A stretch of DNA of 64,000 nucleotides from Cylicocyclus nassatus (Eukaryota; Nematoda; Chromadorea; Rhabditida; Strongylidae), in assembly GCA_958299035.1 (NCBI GenBank), contig CATQJL010000316.1, positions 29,205,441-29,269,440 on the forward strand, read 5' to 3'. The first letter of the stretch is position 1. Each line of letters starts with the position of its first letter. Made by a program: the position numbers and the translations under genes. This document shows positions 1 through 13,052 of this stretch, one piece after another. The notes beneath the pieces are model-generated. The model was not told where the DNA came from. It ran no database searches and saw only the letters and a program-made list of their open reading frames with translations.

Positions 1-1314
1 GGTCAAAAAGCTTCTCAGAAAACCTGCTGAAATCCCTACCACTGTTTCGGAGCGATATGAGATTTGTTGAACCTCTGTCAGACTGAGGGGACACTCAGTT
101 GCGGTAGATTTGTATGTTCAAACTAAAATTGATTGTCCGTGCAGGAAAGTGATGGTATAGGCAAACCGAGGAAAAGCATGTCTGAACACTAACGCAACGT
201 AGCTTTCTAGCGGTCTCGCATCCGCATACAGCAGCGATGTTGATTACGCAAAAGTGATGTATCGCCTCTCACCCTCAGACACCAAAAGCTCCGATCATCT
301 CACCCTGGAGACTCATGATTAGGGTGAGAGAGATAAATATAGGGAAAAGTTTAAAGTAGTAAGAAAAGGGGGGTATACCATTTCAGAGCGAAGAAGTGCA
401 GCAGTGGCTTGATTTGTCCAACGCGAGGGATATCCTGAAACATCTGATGGCATGTAATGGGCTCATTAGAATAATGCGGAAGCTTTCACAAAAAAAACTT
501 ATCTGTGGCTTCCGCAAGGAGGAGCACCAGTCATTCTCACGGTTCTTAAATGAGTTGTTTCAAATTACATCTTTTTTGAAAGACTTCAAACCTCCATTAT
601 GTCTTCCGATCGCGCGCTTACACTTTGATTGATATTGGAAAGTCCTGAAGCAGAGTTTCAAACAGAAAGAGCTCAGAAATTCAAAAGCAGGACGGAGAAT
701 AAGCTGAAAAAGAAGCAGAAAGGGTAACTAAATCAAGGACTACGCCGTTTTGCGCGGCATGGTCCCTGCACGCTGCGGCATACGATAGCGCCCGCGCGCA
801 GGTGTGTGATTGCACTACGCGGCGCTGGCCTTGTCAAACGCTACATGTATTCATCTTAGAATATGTTGTCAACGTATTCTAGCCTTAGCAAGGGGTCAGT
901 TTGGAAGGTTAACACCAAGATTCATAGAATTTTAGAATCTGCTTCTTCATCTAAACAACGGCGTAACGTAGCTAGGTTCACATCGCAAATTCTAGGATTT
1001 TGCTTGAGAGTAGCTAGACTCCCACGGGTACAACATAATTAGCACGGAACTTCTGTACTATCTCCCCGGGTTTGCGAATGTCTGTAACTAGCATCTGTGA
1101 AGTGGATTCTAATGAGCTAGGAAATTACGCAAATGCCCCAACCTCTCTAGCAGCATCTGAATGTTGTAGGCATGCTAGAGTCACAAATTCAAAGCTCACA
1201 CAGAGATGCATTGCAGTTTTCGAGGCCAAAAGAGCGAACGCTGACTTTCCAATGTAATCCGTGTTCCCAATCTTTCTCGACTGACAATGAGAGGAAAAAA
1301 ACTGGCTGTTGAAC
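1..1314. other. No recognisable feature
   Basis: Only short open frames of ordinary composition. No signal peptide, splice-linked exon set, terminal inverted repeat or RNA gene was found here. A small GC-rich patch near 755-835 was not assignable. Confidence 0.5.
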
Positions 1315-1527
1315 GAGAAGATAAATGAAATGCTTGTAGCCCAGAATAGAGATTTACAAAGAGAACTGTTCTAAGCAATTAGAGGTTGTGCATGCGTAAT
1401 AATTTGCCTATGAAAGCATCGAATTTTAACAAACACCACTAAACACAAACCAGATTTGAATATATGTAAAGTATTATAAAAGATGTTGGTGGTAGAAAAA
1501 TAACATGAACATGTAACTCGCGTGCTC

Positions 1528-1940
1528 TTAAAGGTATGTCCGGGCAGAAACTCGACTTCTAAAAAATCAACTTATCTGGGGTTATCCGCAACGCTGAATC
1601 CGAAAATCCACATCAGAAGGCGCGAAAACGGCGAGAACATGCATTTTCCAAGTCCTCACATTTCGAAATTTGGGGATCCCCGCCAGGCTAAGACGCAGAG
1701 GTTGCAAAGAGCGCACGGTTTTTAACTGTGGCGGCATACGTACTCTGCCGTCTGGCAGGAATTCAAACAACTCGGAGGACCCCGCCCCAAGGCGTAAGTT
1801 TCCCCAATTTGCAATCGTTTTTCTTGCTTTAGGTCGAACGTTTTATGCTCACAGTTGCGCGATGTTGTGTCTCAGGGGGGGCTACTTTCACATGGCAGAG
1901 AAATCTCAGAACCCCCATTTTGCCCGGACACTGCCTTTAA
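1528..1940. mobile_element. TTAA-flanked MITE
   Basis: Bounded by TTAA on both sides, with ends reading TTAAAGGTATGTCCGGGCA and the complement of TTAAAGGCAGTGTCCGGGCA. Unit 2 has no insertion at the matching site (around 13937), which supports insertion. The same family is at 4752-5882, 11289-13278 and 20713-21141. TTAA targeting is typical of piggyBac-type transposition; no transposase is present. Confidence 0.75.
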
Positions 1941-2105
1941 GGCTCCCGCCAGAGTGCCGAAGTTATGCCAGCGCTACGCCAGCATTTCGATCGATACCGT
2001 GTACTTCGTTGGAAACGTCGGCTAGCCCCGCCCCAACGAAATACACGTGTATCGATCGAAATGCTGGCGTAGCGCTGGCATAACTTCGGCACTCTGGCGG
2101 GAGCC
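1941..2105. repeat. Near-perfect 165-bp hairpin element
   Basis: Arms of about 73 nt begin GGCTCCCGCCAGAGTGCCGA and close with its exact complement, with a loop of about 20 nt. It directly follows the TTAA MITE and is also absent from unit 2, so it arrived with or into that MITE. Few mismatches between the arms suggest recent origin. Confidence 0.8.
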
Positions 2106-2382
2106 TAAGATTTACAAATTGGTTCGAGACATTTTTAAAAATGAAAAATTTAAGTTATCAAAAAATAGGAGAAAGTTCCTCAACCTTGGCTGACTGCGAT
2201 TAAGCAGGAAACAACATGCATGTGAAAAAAAAGTTGAAATCAAAAATGTTAGAGATTTGTAAACTCTTATTTAACTCTACACGTTTACAACTCGTGATAC
2301 GCTTTGAAGTGTTTTGTAACACACCATACGTGCTGCAGAAGTAAATCTTACAAGAGATGCGATTGGGAGCCTTAACCACTCT

Positions 2383-2545
2383 TCCCCCTTCCCCCCCCCC
2401 CCCTCCTTACTTCCCCAGTTGAAGGTAGTTCGAACGGGCTACTAACCCTTGAAAATGGAGACCGAAGCTGCTCCTCAAGCAAAACGTCGACCGAAGGGGG
2501 GGGGGGGGGGAAGGAGGGTGGGACTCGTTGAAGGTCGACGGTCCG
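2383..2545. repeat. Inverted C-run/G-run segment
   Basis: A run of C near 2388-2403 is matched by a long run of G near 2496-2511, with flanking sequences partly complementary (GTCGACC / GGTCGAC). The unit 2 counterpart (14211-14345) has a C run but only a short G tract. It may form a hairpin or quadruplex; function is unknown. Confidence 0.45.
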
Positions 2546-3097
2546 GTCACTTTCAGAAACTTGTCTCACCTAATACAAGCAAGGCCATCATCGCACTGGA
2601 CGTATATACGGCCTCAAAATTCCCTACGATTTTGGAGAATGAGGCTTTTTGATGACTCCAGGCTAACCTGACGATGGTGGCGATTAAAGAAATCCGCTTG
2701 GTGTAGGCAGCAAAATTTTTTTGGACTGCTTTCCAAAACTTTTGCGGCTCTTTGGCCCCGAAATTTCAGAGAAAAGAAGGCATGGCGATGGCCATGTCCC
2801 AAAAAATCTTTACAGTTTGAGAAATTTCTATTAATTGCTAGTATAAACAAGTCACGTGCACGTTTTTCTCGGCCCCCGCCACTGCCGACTACCCTCTTTA
2901 GGGCAACAAACACAAACATTCAAAAACAACGAAGAAAAGGGTACCAGAGCCAAATGCCCCGCCCCGCGTTTGGGGTAGAGAGGTAACGGGCAACGCGCGA
3001 AGACGCAGACGAGCAGAGGAGATAGACCAGAGCCGACGGGGCATTTGGCACTCGTCGTAAATCTCAACGGAGTCTTCACGAAACCCTGCACATTATA

Positions 3098-3804
3098 CAG
3101 GGTGTCCCAAAAGTATGTATACACTGTTTTGATCGCTGACATCTCTCTTCTCTAGAAGTCTTTTGCCTGCCTTTAGGCATCATTTTGTAGAGCAGGCTTC
3201 AACTTAGATCTGCAGCATGGAGCGAATCAACTATCTTCATTCACTACTGTATGATCACGGTAGAAACTTCAAGAAGGGTTTTTAGCCATTGAGAGCCCTA
3301 TTTCGCCTTAGAAAGCAAACCAAACAATCTGGGAACTCTTACACTAGGCTAATTAAAGTCGTCAAAACCAAACATGAAATTCGCGTTTGACCGCGATGCT
3401 TCCTTTATGATTTATGCCCCGTAAACCGTAACAGCTGTTTTTGCGATGCTTTCTAAAATTGCAGTCACACCCTTTCAAAAGCTTTGTAAACTCCTAGAAA
3501 GTTGAGTACTGAAATCGGTGCACGTAGAGTCTCTGGTTCACCATTTTTTGGAATTTTTGGAAACGTTTTTGAAACACGATTGATTCACAATGACGATGTA
3601 AGTCAAAAGTTTTTACCATAATCCTACAGTATCTAAGAGAGACCGGGGGTCACTGTTAATCTAGAATTAGTTAGAGGCACTGTTAATCTATGTAAGTTGA
3701 AGCCAGCTCTACAAAATGGTACCTTAAGGTAGATAAAAGACTCCTTGGGAAGAGAGATATTGAACAGTGATTAAACAGTGTATACATACTTTTGGGACAC
3801 CCTG
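3098..3804. mobile_element. Mariner-like MITE, CAGGGTGTCCC ends
   Basis: Terminal inverted repeats CAGGGTGTCCCAAAAGTATG and its complement, flanked by TA on both sides. No transposase frame. The family recurs at 32480-33970, 55779-56457 and, decayed, at 47211-47978. The unit 2 counterpart (17929-18403) keeps only the right part. Confidence 0.8.
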
Positions 3805-4751
3805 TATATTGTTATACAAGTGATCCTCATGACACGACCAGGAGCAGTGATAAGGTTGCGGATGTTGAATATCACTACACGACGAGATAAACTAGCACTT
3901 AAGTGGCGTTCCATTGGCAAAACCTATCACCAGAACTCGACGTGAGTCGGTTCAAGATTTTATAAACGAAGCTCCCTTTGCTGCTAAAAATTACGAGGTT
4001 TCTTTCGACCCTTACCCTTACAACCCCTCCTCTCACCCTCCCACTGTCAGTGCATCGAATAAATCCACTTGAGCGAGATTTTCCAGTTCAAGTATTCGTC
4101 GAGCCAATCCCTCTATAATGTTTTACCCGGCTGCATGACAAATTGAGAATTCCAGCAAGACATTGTGTTAAGAAGCTGAACCAAAAATGAAAGTTTGAAA
4201 GGAACGAAGGCGGAAAAGTTGACACTGAAGCGCGAAATCTAACAACTTTTTGAAAAAGGGGGCAAAAAGCGGTGGATAGTGGAGAATCGATACTTGCTCA
4301 GGGATGTTAAAGGTTCTTGGCTGGGAAATCCGTCCATAGCGCGCTAAAGTGTAGCCGCAAACTTCTTTCCGAAAGAGATATTTACGTTGGCGAATTCTGG
4401 AAAAATCACGCGTTTCCAAATTCTATTTGCCGTAACTTGCTTCGGAATAAGTGTGTTCTGAAACGATTTTATTAACAGTACCTGTGCTTCGCAAAAGCTC
4501 CCATTGGTTATACTATTTACGTGCCTTACTCAGTCTCACATAGTGATGGCATTCAAACTCACCGCGCAATGCTGACACGAATGAATCGTAGAAAACTATT
4601 TTTAAGTTATCTGCAGAGGCACTAGCTGAGCCTGATCCGAATCAACTCTGTGTGAAATCATGACTTCGGACTTGGGTGGAGGCTTAGTTGGGGGTCCCGA
4701 CCATACCGCGTGAAAAGTCCATCCTCTCCCTTCCCCCATTTTTGCCTGCAA

Positions 4752-5882
4752 AAGATGTGTCCGGGCAGCTCGATTTCTAGCAAATTCACTTACCTGAATT
4801 ATCCGCAAGCGGAAGAACTCGAAAATCACAATAGTGAGCTTAAAAACGGTGAGAATATGCGCTTCCGAAGTCTTACAATATGAACTGGGACGAGTGGAAC
4901 CGATCCCGCCCAAGGCCCGGCACGAATCGGCTTCTAGGTTTGCTGGAAACGAAGTCTCCCTGGCATACGGAAGTTTTACGAAGTCTCCTTTGACCTACCT
5001 ACTTAGAAGAAGATGAAAACAAGAAAGATTTACTATTCTGAAAGAGAAACATGAGATAAGAGGGAAAATCTAACTTGGAGTGAATGAAGAGGAAAAATCT
5101 AAATTGGAGTGAATGCTACGCATGCACAAGAGGTTGGCTTTGGAAACGATATTTAACGAAGCGATTTATGAAGAAATTAAGGCAAAAAAAAAACAAAGGA
5201 AAGGCAATGATATGAAAGTGTCTTTATGCTCAGGGACAAATTCTGATCAGAGAATCCGTCCATGATAGATAAATCCGAAACTTATGTGAAGTGACAGAAA
5301 TATATGCTCCAGACGATCTCAGATCGTCTGGAGACGGGCTAATTTTGGATTTTTTTATTACTTCACATTAGTCTTCAAAACCTTCTATAATTCTGTTACA
5401 AATAATTTTCTATGTATACAGTTCAGTTTTGGTGTCATGTCCGTACATGATAGTCAATTGTGTGATAAACTGTCCGAAAAGCTTGTGTTCGACTAAATGG
5501 CGCTCATTCTTGGTGCTCGGCTCGACTCGTCAAAAATGATATCTCCTTTGCTTTTTGCTCTGAAAACGAAATCCAGCCTGATCCAGCCTGCTTCCAGACG
5601 ATCTGTGCCGGGACCTTATTCCGCCCGATTCAAGTGAGATGCCGACGCTGCGGATCCCTACGACTTTAACTGTAGCCACACTACTTTGCCGCATATAGGA
5701 AATTGAACAGGTGAAGCGACCCGCCCCAGAGCGTAAATTTTCTATCTTTCCGACCATAGTTCGTGCTTCTGGTACGTTATGGGCTCGCTCTTGCACGATG
5801 GTGTGTCCGAGGGGCGGTCCAACTTCGCATGGCACTGGAATCTCATACCCCCCCCCCCACCTTATCCGGACACTGCCTTTAA
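4752..5882. mobile_element. TTAA-family MITE interrupted by another MITE
   Basis: Begins with TGTCCGGGCA and ends CGGACACTGCCTTTAA, as in the copy at 1528-1940. The body is split by the insertion at 4912-5617. The uninterrupted unit 2 counterpart lies at about 20713-21141 and shows the join intact. A poly-C run lies just inside the right end, as in other copies. Confidence 0.65.
4912..5617. mobile_element. MITE with AAGGYCCGGCAC-like ends
   Basis: The left end reads AAGGCCCGGCAC and the right end is the complement of AAGGTCCCGGCAC. The sister unit is continuous across this site, so it is an insertion. Flanks TCCCGCCC and TTCCGCCC could be an 8-bp target duplication as in hAT elements, with one mismatch. 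An internal hairpin sits at 5308-5333. Related sequence lies at 48560-49600 and 55215-55330. Confidence 0.55.
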
Positions 5883-7104
5883 GCAATCGGCTCTCCTACA
5901 AATAAATCGTTTACTGGCGTTATTGGAATGACGACCTTACCTCCCAATGAATGTAGCATTCCTGGTTCAATTAGGTTTAGTTCAAAAAACCTACATTTAG
6001 AAGTGAGGTCCATTTTCATTTGCCAGACTACAGAAAGTGTGTCATTTTTTCCTCCTGCTAAGAGCTTATAGGTCAAAAACTTGCTTGAGGATCTCATGAT
6101 GGGGAAAACAAAAAAGATATGTGCAGGAGTATCTTGAAAGAGCATAACTTAGAACATAGCAGTATGAAAGCTGTACCGCCCAAATTGAAATACAGTCTGT
6201 TCCAATCGGCCTCAAAATTTTGTATATCAAACGTCAAATGTGGCGCAAAACTACGGAACATGTAGACACTTGCTGTTGGTGGAACAGATGATACAAGTGC
6301 ATAATTATGAATCAATATAAATTGAAGTTCTTTAGTGCTATTGACGTTATATAAATTAATTTATTCAAAGTAATGTTCTACACGCGACATCGCAAACATG
6401 TCCCAGCAGTCAGAGAGATCGACGTTTTTGGTATAGAACAAGAACTACGTCGACCACGTGATAGTAAGCAAATGCCATGGTTCATAATAGCTATCTGTGT
6501 ACACCTATAAGTATATAAATTCATGGAACTGAACAAACTGCGTAAGCGGAAGCTACCCTAATTTAGTTAGCTGTGTAACTTTCTTAATGATTCTAACACC
6601 TCCATTATTGAATGCAATCTTTTTCTATTCGCGTTCTTCGAACTCCTCTTCAAAACAGCCAAACATACCCTTCCTTCTAATTGCGTATTGTTAAAGGCAT
6701 AGTCAACGCAAAAAAAATTTTTTTGGGCGTTATGGAGTCCTGTTCATGTTGTTGATTATAATGTCATTGATGTCCCATTTTCGGATTTTATAGGAAACGG
6801 TTAGGCCATATATTTTGGATGTTTCATGTAGTTATCTAAAAATGCTGTTTTCAAAAGTGAAACCTCAGTCTCTGATTGTGCACCGCTGCAAAAACTGGGA
6901 TTTTGCAATTAAAAATCTTTCATTCCAAACAAGTGCGAACTCTTAGCAAGAAAAAACGCTGAGCACCCCGTTTAAGCAGTCTCCGACTGAATTAAAGTTT
7001 TGTTCTTTTTGTAACAGCAAAACAGGCTTCGCAATGCCTGAAAGCGGAATCACACAGTGACGCAGGAGGCGAAGAAAATACTTCACTTTTTAGCCCATAC
7101 ACTC

Positions 7105-7145
7105 AATTGAGCCACTGTGCCCACATTCGCGCAGTGGCTCAATTA
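7105..7145. repeat. Short hairpin
   Basis: AATTGAGCCACTG pairs with CAGTGGCTCAATT around a 13-nt loop. It abuts the left end of the TTAA MITE that follows. Confidence 0.6.
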
Positions 7146-7466
7146 AAGGCACCGTCCACCATAAGTTGAAGGTTTTGAGCTTTTGGTATGCCCAAGTCGC
7201 GGTTTAGAATCTCGCTTCGGAAGCGAGAAAATCGCTTCGGAATAGGGAAAGGGCATGAAGACCCCAAGTCGGCACCCCCGTCTCTACTAATGCCCGCCCA
7301 TCTGAGCGCGCTCATCTAATCACCGTTCCGGAGAAGCCTGCAGGTCCACCAAAGCGGAGATTGTCGGGTTTCGAAGATTCTCGACTTCAAATTCGGAGTC
7401 AGAGTCATGAGGCCCCGAAACGACCAAAACATAAAAGTCGAGAATCTGAGTGGACGGTGCCTTCAA
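7143..7466. mobile_element. TTAA-type MITE with AAGGCACCGTCCACC ends
   Basis: The left end TTAAAGGCACCGTCCAC pairs with the right end GTGGACGGTGCCTTCAA. Internal arms around 7215-7440 are rich in CG dinucleotides. Same end type as the TTAAAGGCAG family but a separate subfamily. Confidence 0.65.
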
Positions 7467-9420
7467 GGTGGGTTCCTCTTTGGTATGAGACTATAATCTA
7501 CAAATTCCAATTTGCCCAAACAGTGTCACAATAAAAAAAAATTCAGAAACATCCTATCTAAGAAAGCAAGAACTGTTTTGAGGAGGATAGTCTAGAAATA
7601 CCGTACCTAATAAATCTCAAGAAGGTTTATCTCTCTATTCTCTCTATTTCTCACCAACCTATCATGAGTTTTCTAGAGATACAGGGGTTAAGTTATTTGA
7701 CTGTACGAGAGATCGTAATTCTTTTCCCACGAAATCATTTGAAAACTTGTGGGCCTGAGAAATTCTGATAGGGGCATGGCGATAGCTCGAAAATTTTTTC
7801 GCAATCTGACTTTTGAAGTTGAATTATTTGATCGATTTAAAAAACATTTCACTTACGCAATTTTGATACCCATGTAGGCCAATTTTTCAAAATTCCGCGG
7901 AGCTTTTCGTCCCCCCTCCCAGTTGTTCCGCTGGCGTACGCATATGTAGGCCTCCTGGCGACTATCATGTGGCATTTGTGCCAAATTTGTTAGTTCATAG
8001 TGGCTGACTCACTGATGTATTCATATTTCACTGGCTGGGGTAAACTGCTAGAACTCCATTTCTTATTGAATAATATTACACGCTACAAAAAATTATTGCC
8101 CAAGAAACTTAGCATAGCAAATGCGCCCCAGATGTATTGAAATTCACACTGTACTTTGCTTTCTTGACCTGCCAAAAAACTTCATGGGTACACGTGCGAG
8201 CTCATTATGAACTTACAAAATATTACCAATTCCCTGGAATAATGTTTGTAAACTTTCTGGTCCCATCATTTTCAACCTCATTAATAGGAGCAACATATAA
8301 ATATAAAGAAGTAGGAGCAGTCTTGCAAGAATCGTTGCTACATCCAGTCTCTCAGCGATATCTCAGCGAATGTGGCTGAGTGTGAAACGCTTCCGGCAGT
8401 ACTGTAGGAAACCTCAGAAGCCGCATAACCTGTAGACAGCTTACAGTAGACTTACTGTAGATAGCCTACAATGCCGCTTGAGTATCTAAAAAGGCCATCG
8501 AGGTTTGCCGAACTTCGCATCGCCATCTATCGAAGAGACGAGTTCTGAATTGAAGGGTACCATACAATTCAGCTCGACGAAGCGCATTTTTTGATAAATG
8601 GGGTGGTCGTCTGTATAGGGGTGTACTGTAAATAGCCAATGTTCTGTCAGATTTCAGAACGTCAGATTTCTGCTTACGATAGGTCGTTTACAATCAGTGT
8701 GATAATCATATCAAGCACATATTAGCCGCTGCTGAGAACTGACTACCATCCGTATCCAAAAGAGCATTTTTTGTCAAAAGATCGCGTCCTCGAGCAAAGT
8801 TGATAGCCTCAGGCTCAGAATAATTTTGCGCTGAAGCTGGTTTAGAGAAGTGACTAATTTCAGCAAACCTCAGGGGTCGCCGCCATTTTTTAACAAACTA
8901 TGGGCGGCAGGTAGCCATAACATATTAGTAATTGATCTTTTAAGAGCAGATAATTCAGAGTCTTTTATTCATAAACGATAGCGCCACAAGTGTCGTTCTT
9001 ATATACCATATATCTCTTCCTAAGACTGTGGGCTTCGCGCAAGCAGGGGCTCCTTCTCGACGCATATCTTGAGCAATCTATCAGAAAATTGATGTCAGCT
9101 CGAAATACTGTTGTAATAAGTCCTATTTTACTTTTCAGTGAATGCAATGAATTCAAGTTTATGTAGCAAGATGTTAGCGATACTCTCGTTGTCGTTGACA
9201 ATTCGCGTGTTTTGGGACCATACCCTATACGCGACTACTTTTGTTATGCCCACTGTGTTTGTAACTTTGTGTAGTTTTTTTTACAAATGCACAACATCCA
9301 TTGCATTTTCTTCGTCAACTATAACAATGAATTGTGAGGAAGCCAGCCCACCTACGACGTTCCTTTAATGTTTTAATGAATGTAATACGTTTGTTTTATC
9401 CTTAGTACAATACTTTGCAT
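7467..9420. other. Intergenic sequence upstream of secreted gene 1
   Basis: AT-rich with only short, unconvincing open frames. Short inverted motifs (CTGTAGAC / TTACTGTAG) lie near 8430-8470. It shows no clear match to the equivalent region of units 2 and 3, so gene 1 has a different immediate upstream sequence. No promoter could be assigned. Confidence 0.4.
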
Positions 9421-9427
9421 TTTTCAG
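9421..9427 (+). promoter_or_regulatory. 3' splice acceptor, candidate trans-splice site
   Basis: TTTTCAG ends exactly 8 nt before the ATG. Genes 2 and 3 have the same spacing (acceptors ending at 23100 and 30899). No upstream coding exon is visible, which fits spliced-leader addition, but a cis-spliced 5' UTR exon is not excluded. Confidence 0.55.
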
Positions 9428-9435
9428 CCAACAAC

Positions 9436-9988
9436 ATGCTCTACAAGCTGTATTTTCTGTTGATTTTTGCGCCTGTGGCATTCGCGTGCCTTCCGCTTCC
9501 GTGTTTGCAGAATGAGAAGAAGACTAATGCTATCGCCGACTCCGTGTCGAGTGAGGCCAGATTTACGGAGAGCGGTGAAGCCAGTTTGGACGGGATCCCA
9601 GTAAACTTTGATGACTTACGACCCGAAGTTTATTTACATCACATCGAAAATGGCTTAGGACCCTTTTATATGCACGGGTATAAAAATCCATTCCCTACAC
9701 CCAAACCCCACCCCAAACAATTCTACTACCTTAAACGCTCGCACTCGGAAGCACTCAAAAAAATTAGACAGGTTGGAAATCTTCATAACTATGCGATTGT
9801 GCTATAAGTTACATTTACAGTGCTATCTCGGATGCCATAATAAAAGCCATCGACTTTGGCAAGGGAAAAGGGGACAGTCTGTGGGTTTCAAAGTCCTGAG
9901 ATCCGCGTTCGTAGATTGCATAGAGGGCTGCTGGAGGACGAAAGGCGAAGGTGATCCCTTTTCTTTGAGCGAAGCGATTTATTATTGA
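9436..9988 (+). CDS. Secreted cysteine-motif protein, family copy 1
   Basis: Not a family I recognise. Two coding exons, 9436-9771 and 9821-9988, joined across a 49-nt phase-0 GT...AG intron ending TTTACAG, give 167 residues. Residues 1-17 form a signal peptide (MLYKLYFLLIFAPVAFA), so the product should be secreted. The middle is acidic then proline-rich. The last exon carries CYLGC and, 27 residues after that second Cys, CIEGC followed by WRTKG. This aligns with copy 3 (CQVGC, CMEEC, FKSKG), which is the main evidence for the intron and frame. Reading straight through the intron would stop early. It sits at the 3' end of tandem unit 1. No obvious polyadenylation hexamer lies close to the stop codon. 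Confidence 0.8.
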
Positions 9989-11288
9989 AATGTTGTTCTC
10001 GTGTGTCCAGTCTTTCTTACATTACAATCTGGTCGTAACGTATAAAGACTCGTGTTATGATCGTGTAACATTAAAGTCGAACATTAATACTAGGTTGATT
10101 CATAAGTATAGCGCTTGCCAATAAGCTATGCTTTACGTCAATAACTTGTAAAGCGAAAGAGAAGTCTTGTTTCAAAAAAAAAACCTGTTTTTATTTCTGA
10201 TGCCAACCTGATGCGTTTTGTTTCATAAGTTCACAGATTTAGAGGGAAAAATTGGCGATTTCATAACCTTTATACTCTACATTTCCTTCCTGAAAATAGG
10301 CTGGAGAGCTATTGATGGCAAACCCACTGTACTGATATACTGACAAAGTGTCGGTACGCCATTATCTTAAGAACTGCTCAAACAAAGTCTGAATAGGCTG
10401 TTTTCTAGCTCTTGCGTTTGCGCAATGTTTGTGACAGAATGTTCCGATCCTGCAATTGGGCTAGTGAATAGCCTAATGAGTGATGCATATGGCTGAATGC
10501 AAACTATATCCGTCTACCTTACGCCTTCCCAAATTTCTCCAATGCAGAATTTTAACAGTTCAACACGAATAATAGCTTCTGCACCCATATCCGTTGCGTA
10601 AGTCAAATTCTCTCAAGTTTCATATTTGCTATGATGGCATTAAAAAATTTGGAAAAATGCTGAGTGCTCAAGGGGCCATAGTCTTCCCTTTTCGACACCA
10701 TTTTCATTCAAGCGAAAAACATATTGCTTAAAAGGACGACTGATTGCGCAGCGTTTTGACAACCGTAGCAGGAGTCGCAGTTATCGTTCATCTTGGCACA
10801 CAAACCCAATTCTATCGAACTTAAGAAGTCCACACATACAGTAAAAATGCGTTATAGCGGTTCTTGTAACGGTTTCTCATCACTCGTTTCAGGATGAGAA
10901 ATTTCTGTTTGTGGTTTCCACATGCGGAGCAAAAGCAAGTGCAAAAAATGCCAATTTTGCATTTTAAAAACTTCCACTTTTTGTCAAAAGTCAGAGCGCA
11001 CTAGCGTTTATTAGGAAAGTAATAGAAGTTGGAAAACAAAAATAGTCTTCCGAATGATTTACATGGATATCACGTCGCAAAACGATCTTCACAGGAAACT
11101 CTACGAAAAAAACTACAAAAACACCATGTATTTTACTAAAAAGATGAAAACGATGGACAACAAAATTGAATGTTTTAACGATAAAATTGACTGCTAAAAT
11201 TTTCTTATCGCTCAAATAAGGCAATAGTGTGGTTAGATTCCATATGAAGGTATCCATCGCACAAAGTGCTCAATTATCACTGCTCTGC
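9989..11288. other. Mostly featureless; one-sided mariner-like end
   Basis: An AGGTTGATTCATAAGTATAG motif at about 10093 resembles the left end of the TTAGGTTG MITEs, but no matching right end was found. No convincing gene. Confidence 0.35.
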
Positions 11289-11476
11289 TTGAAGGCAATG
11301 TTCGAGCATGATGGGGGTTTTGGGATTTCAGTGCCACGCCAGAGTGGCCCCCCCCCCCTCAGACACAACATCGCGCAAGTGCGAGGTCATAACGCTCGGC
11401 CTCAAGAAAAACGACCGAAAAGTGGGGAAACTTACGCCTTGGGGTGGGATCCTCCGAGCTGTCCGAAATCCTACTA

Positions 11477-13052
11477 CAGTGCTGGCCAAAATTATAGGTC
11501 CACTCTAATAAATGCCATAACTCAATCTGTTGTGAATGAAATCTTCCAAAATTTGGTACAGACGTGTGCTTACCAGCCTACTATCAGTCCTCAAAACGGT
11601 TCTCGTTTTCGTTTGATTATTCAAGAAAAAATTAGAAATTTTGAAAAAAGCAGGCCTTTAAGGCTAGCCAAAATTATAGGTCCACTTGGAGTTTTTACTG
11701 ATTAAAGCACTTCTTAGCTCCCGAATTTTTTTAGGTAGGCACACATCCAAAAACGTTAAACAGCTGCTTTAGTCAGGCTGTGTCATACCTCCAAAAAGAA
11801 CTGATTATCTGCTTTTTTGCCTTGAAGATGCTCTCACATGTATTTCGCTCCACAAACCTGCGTTGAGTAAGAAATTCTGCAGTTTCTCACCTGGATCGGA
11901 AGGGACGAGGTTTCATATATCTTCTGGATGCTTTTTGACGTGAGCATTGAGGAAAAAATCCGACTTTTTGCTGCTGAAGCAAATCTGACATCGGCTTAAT
12001 CGGCAGAGTAAGCCTTAGTTTCTGCCCTAAAACCCTTTATGCATTGTCATTATAACCTCAAGATATTGTAGAAGCATTTTTTAACAAGAATAAAGCTGTT
12101 CGCCATACTCGCAAGTGTCCACAAAGCTGCCTTGCTTCTTTTTCGAAACAGAGTTGTGTGTGCAACGTAATAATGGTGTTACGCGATCCAAAATAGCTTT
12201 CCAAGTTCTACCTCACTTAGATTTTTGACAGCAATTAATTACTAGATAGTGGATACAGCTTGATTCTTCTGAAAATTTTTCGGAGCCACAAGTAGCTTTG
12301 GTGCTTGTCGTAATCAGTTTCTGCAGAGTGATTTCAGTAATTATACTCGAATGCTAGGATCTCTAGAAAGTTGTAACTATGGTACACGGACTCCCCTTCA
12401 TAGAAACAATGCCTTTACTTTACTCAATGCTTCTGAGAACATTGTAAAAGAAGTTTGAAGGCAGAAATTTGAGCTCAGGATTGCAGTACTGTCAATATCA
12501 GATTTGCTTCAGCAGCAAAAACTCGGATTTTTTCCTCAATGCTCACGTCAAAAAGCATTCAGAGATAGATGAAACCCCACCCCTTCCGATCCAACTGAGA
12601 AACTGCAAAATTTCTTACTCAACGGAGGTTTGTGGAGCGAAATACATGTGAGAGCATCTTCAGGACAAAAAAGCAGATAATCCGTCCTTTGTGGAGGTAT
12701 GACACAGCTTGACTAAAGCAGCTGTTTAAGGTTTTTAGATGTGTGCCTACCTAAAAAAAATCGGGAGCTAAGAAGTGCTTTAATCAGTAAAAACTCCAGG
12801 TGGACCTATAATTTTGGCCAGCCTTCAAGCCTGCTTTTTTCAAAATGGACCTATAATTTTGGCCAGCCTTCAAGCCTGCTTTTTTCAAAATTTCTGATTT
12901 TTTCTTGAATAATCAAACGAAAACGAGAACCGTTTTGAAGACTGATAGTAGGCTGGTAAATACACGCCTCTACCAAATCTTGGAAAATTTCATTTACAAT
13001 AGAGTGAGTTATGGCATTTTTTAGAGTGGACCTATAATTTTGGCCAGCACTG
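11477..13052. mobile_element. Tc1-like element with long inverted arms
   Basis: Ends CAGTGCTGGCCAAAATTATA and complement, flanked by TA. Arms of about 510 bp are inverted repeats of each other around a unique centre of about 500 bp. The end motif GTGCTGGCCAAAATTATAGG is repeated internally in each arm. No transposase frame is visible, so this is non-autonomous. A sister copy lies at 23938-25471 with the centre in the opposite direction. Confidence 0.8.
12801..12890. repeat. 45-bp direct duplication in the Tc1-like arm
   Basis: Two adjacent copies (12801-12845, 12846-12890) starting TGGACCTATAATTTTGGCCA. The duplication is absent from the sister element at the matching place near 25262, so it arose after the copies separated. 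Confidence 0.8.

Larger units (their letters stand above)
1315..6990 (+). repeat. Tandem locus duplication, unit 1 upstream part
   Basis: Blocks here recur in the same order and orientation in unit 2: 1315-1527 matches 13725-13938; 2107-2575 matches 13939-14368; 2566-2825 matches 17682-17928; 3331-3900 matches 17929-18500; 3913-4910 matches 19830-20880; 5617-6560 matches 20881-21600. Parts from about 6180 onward also match unit 3 from 29440. Gaps between blocks are mobile elements present in one copy only, or deletions. The unit leads toward the secreted-protein gene at 9436. Confidence 0.85.
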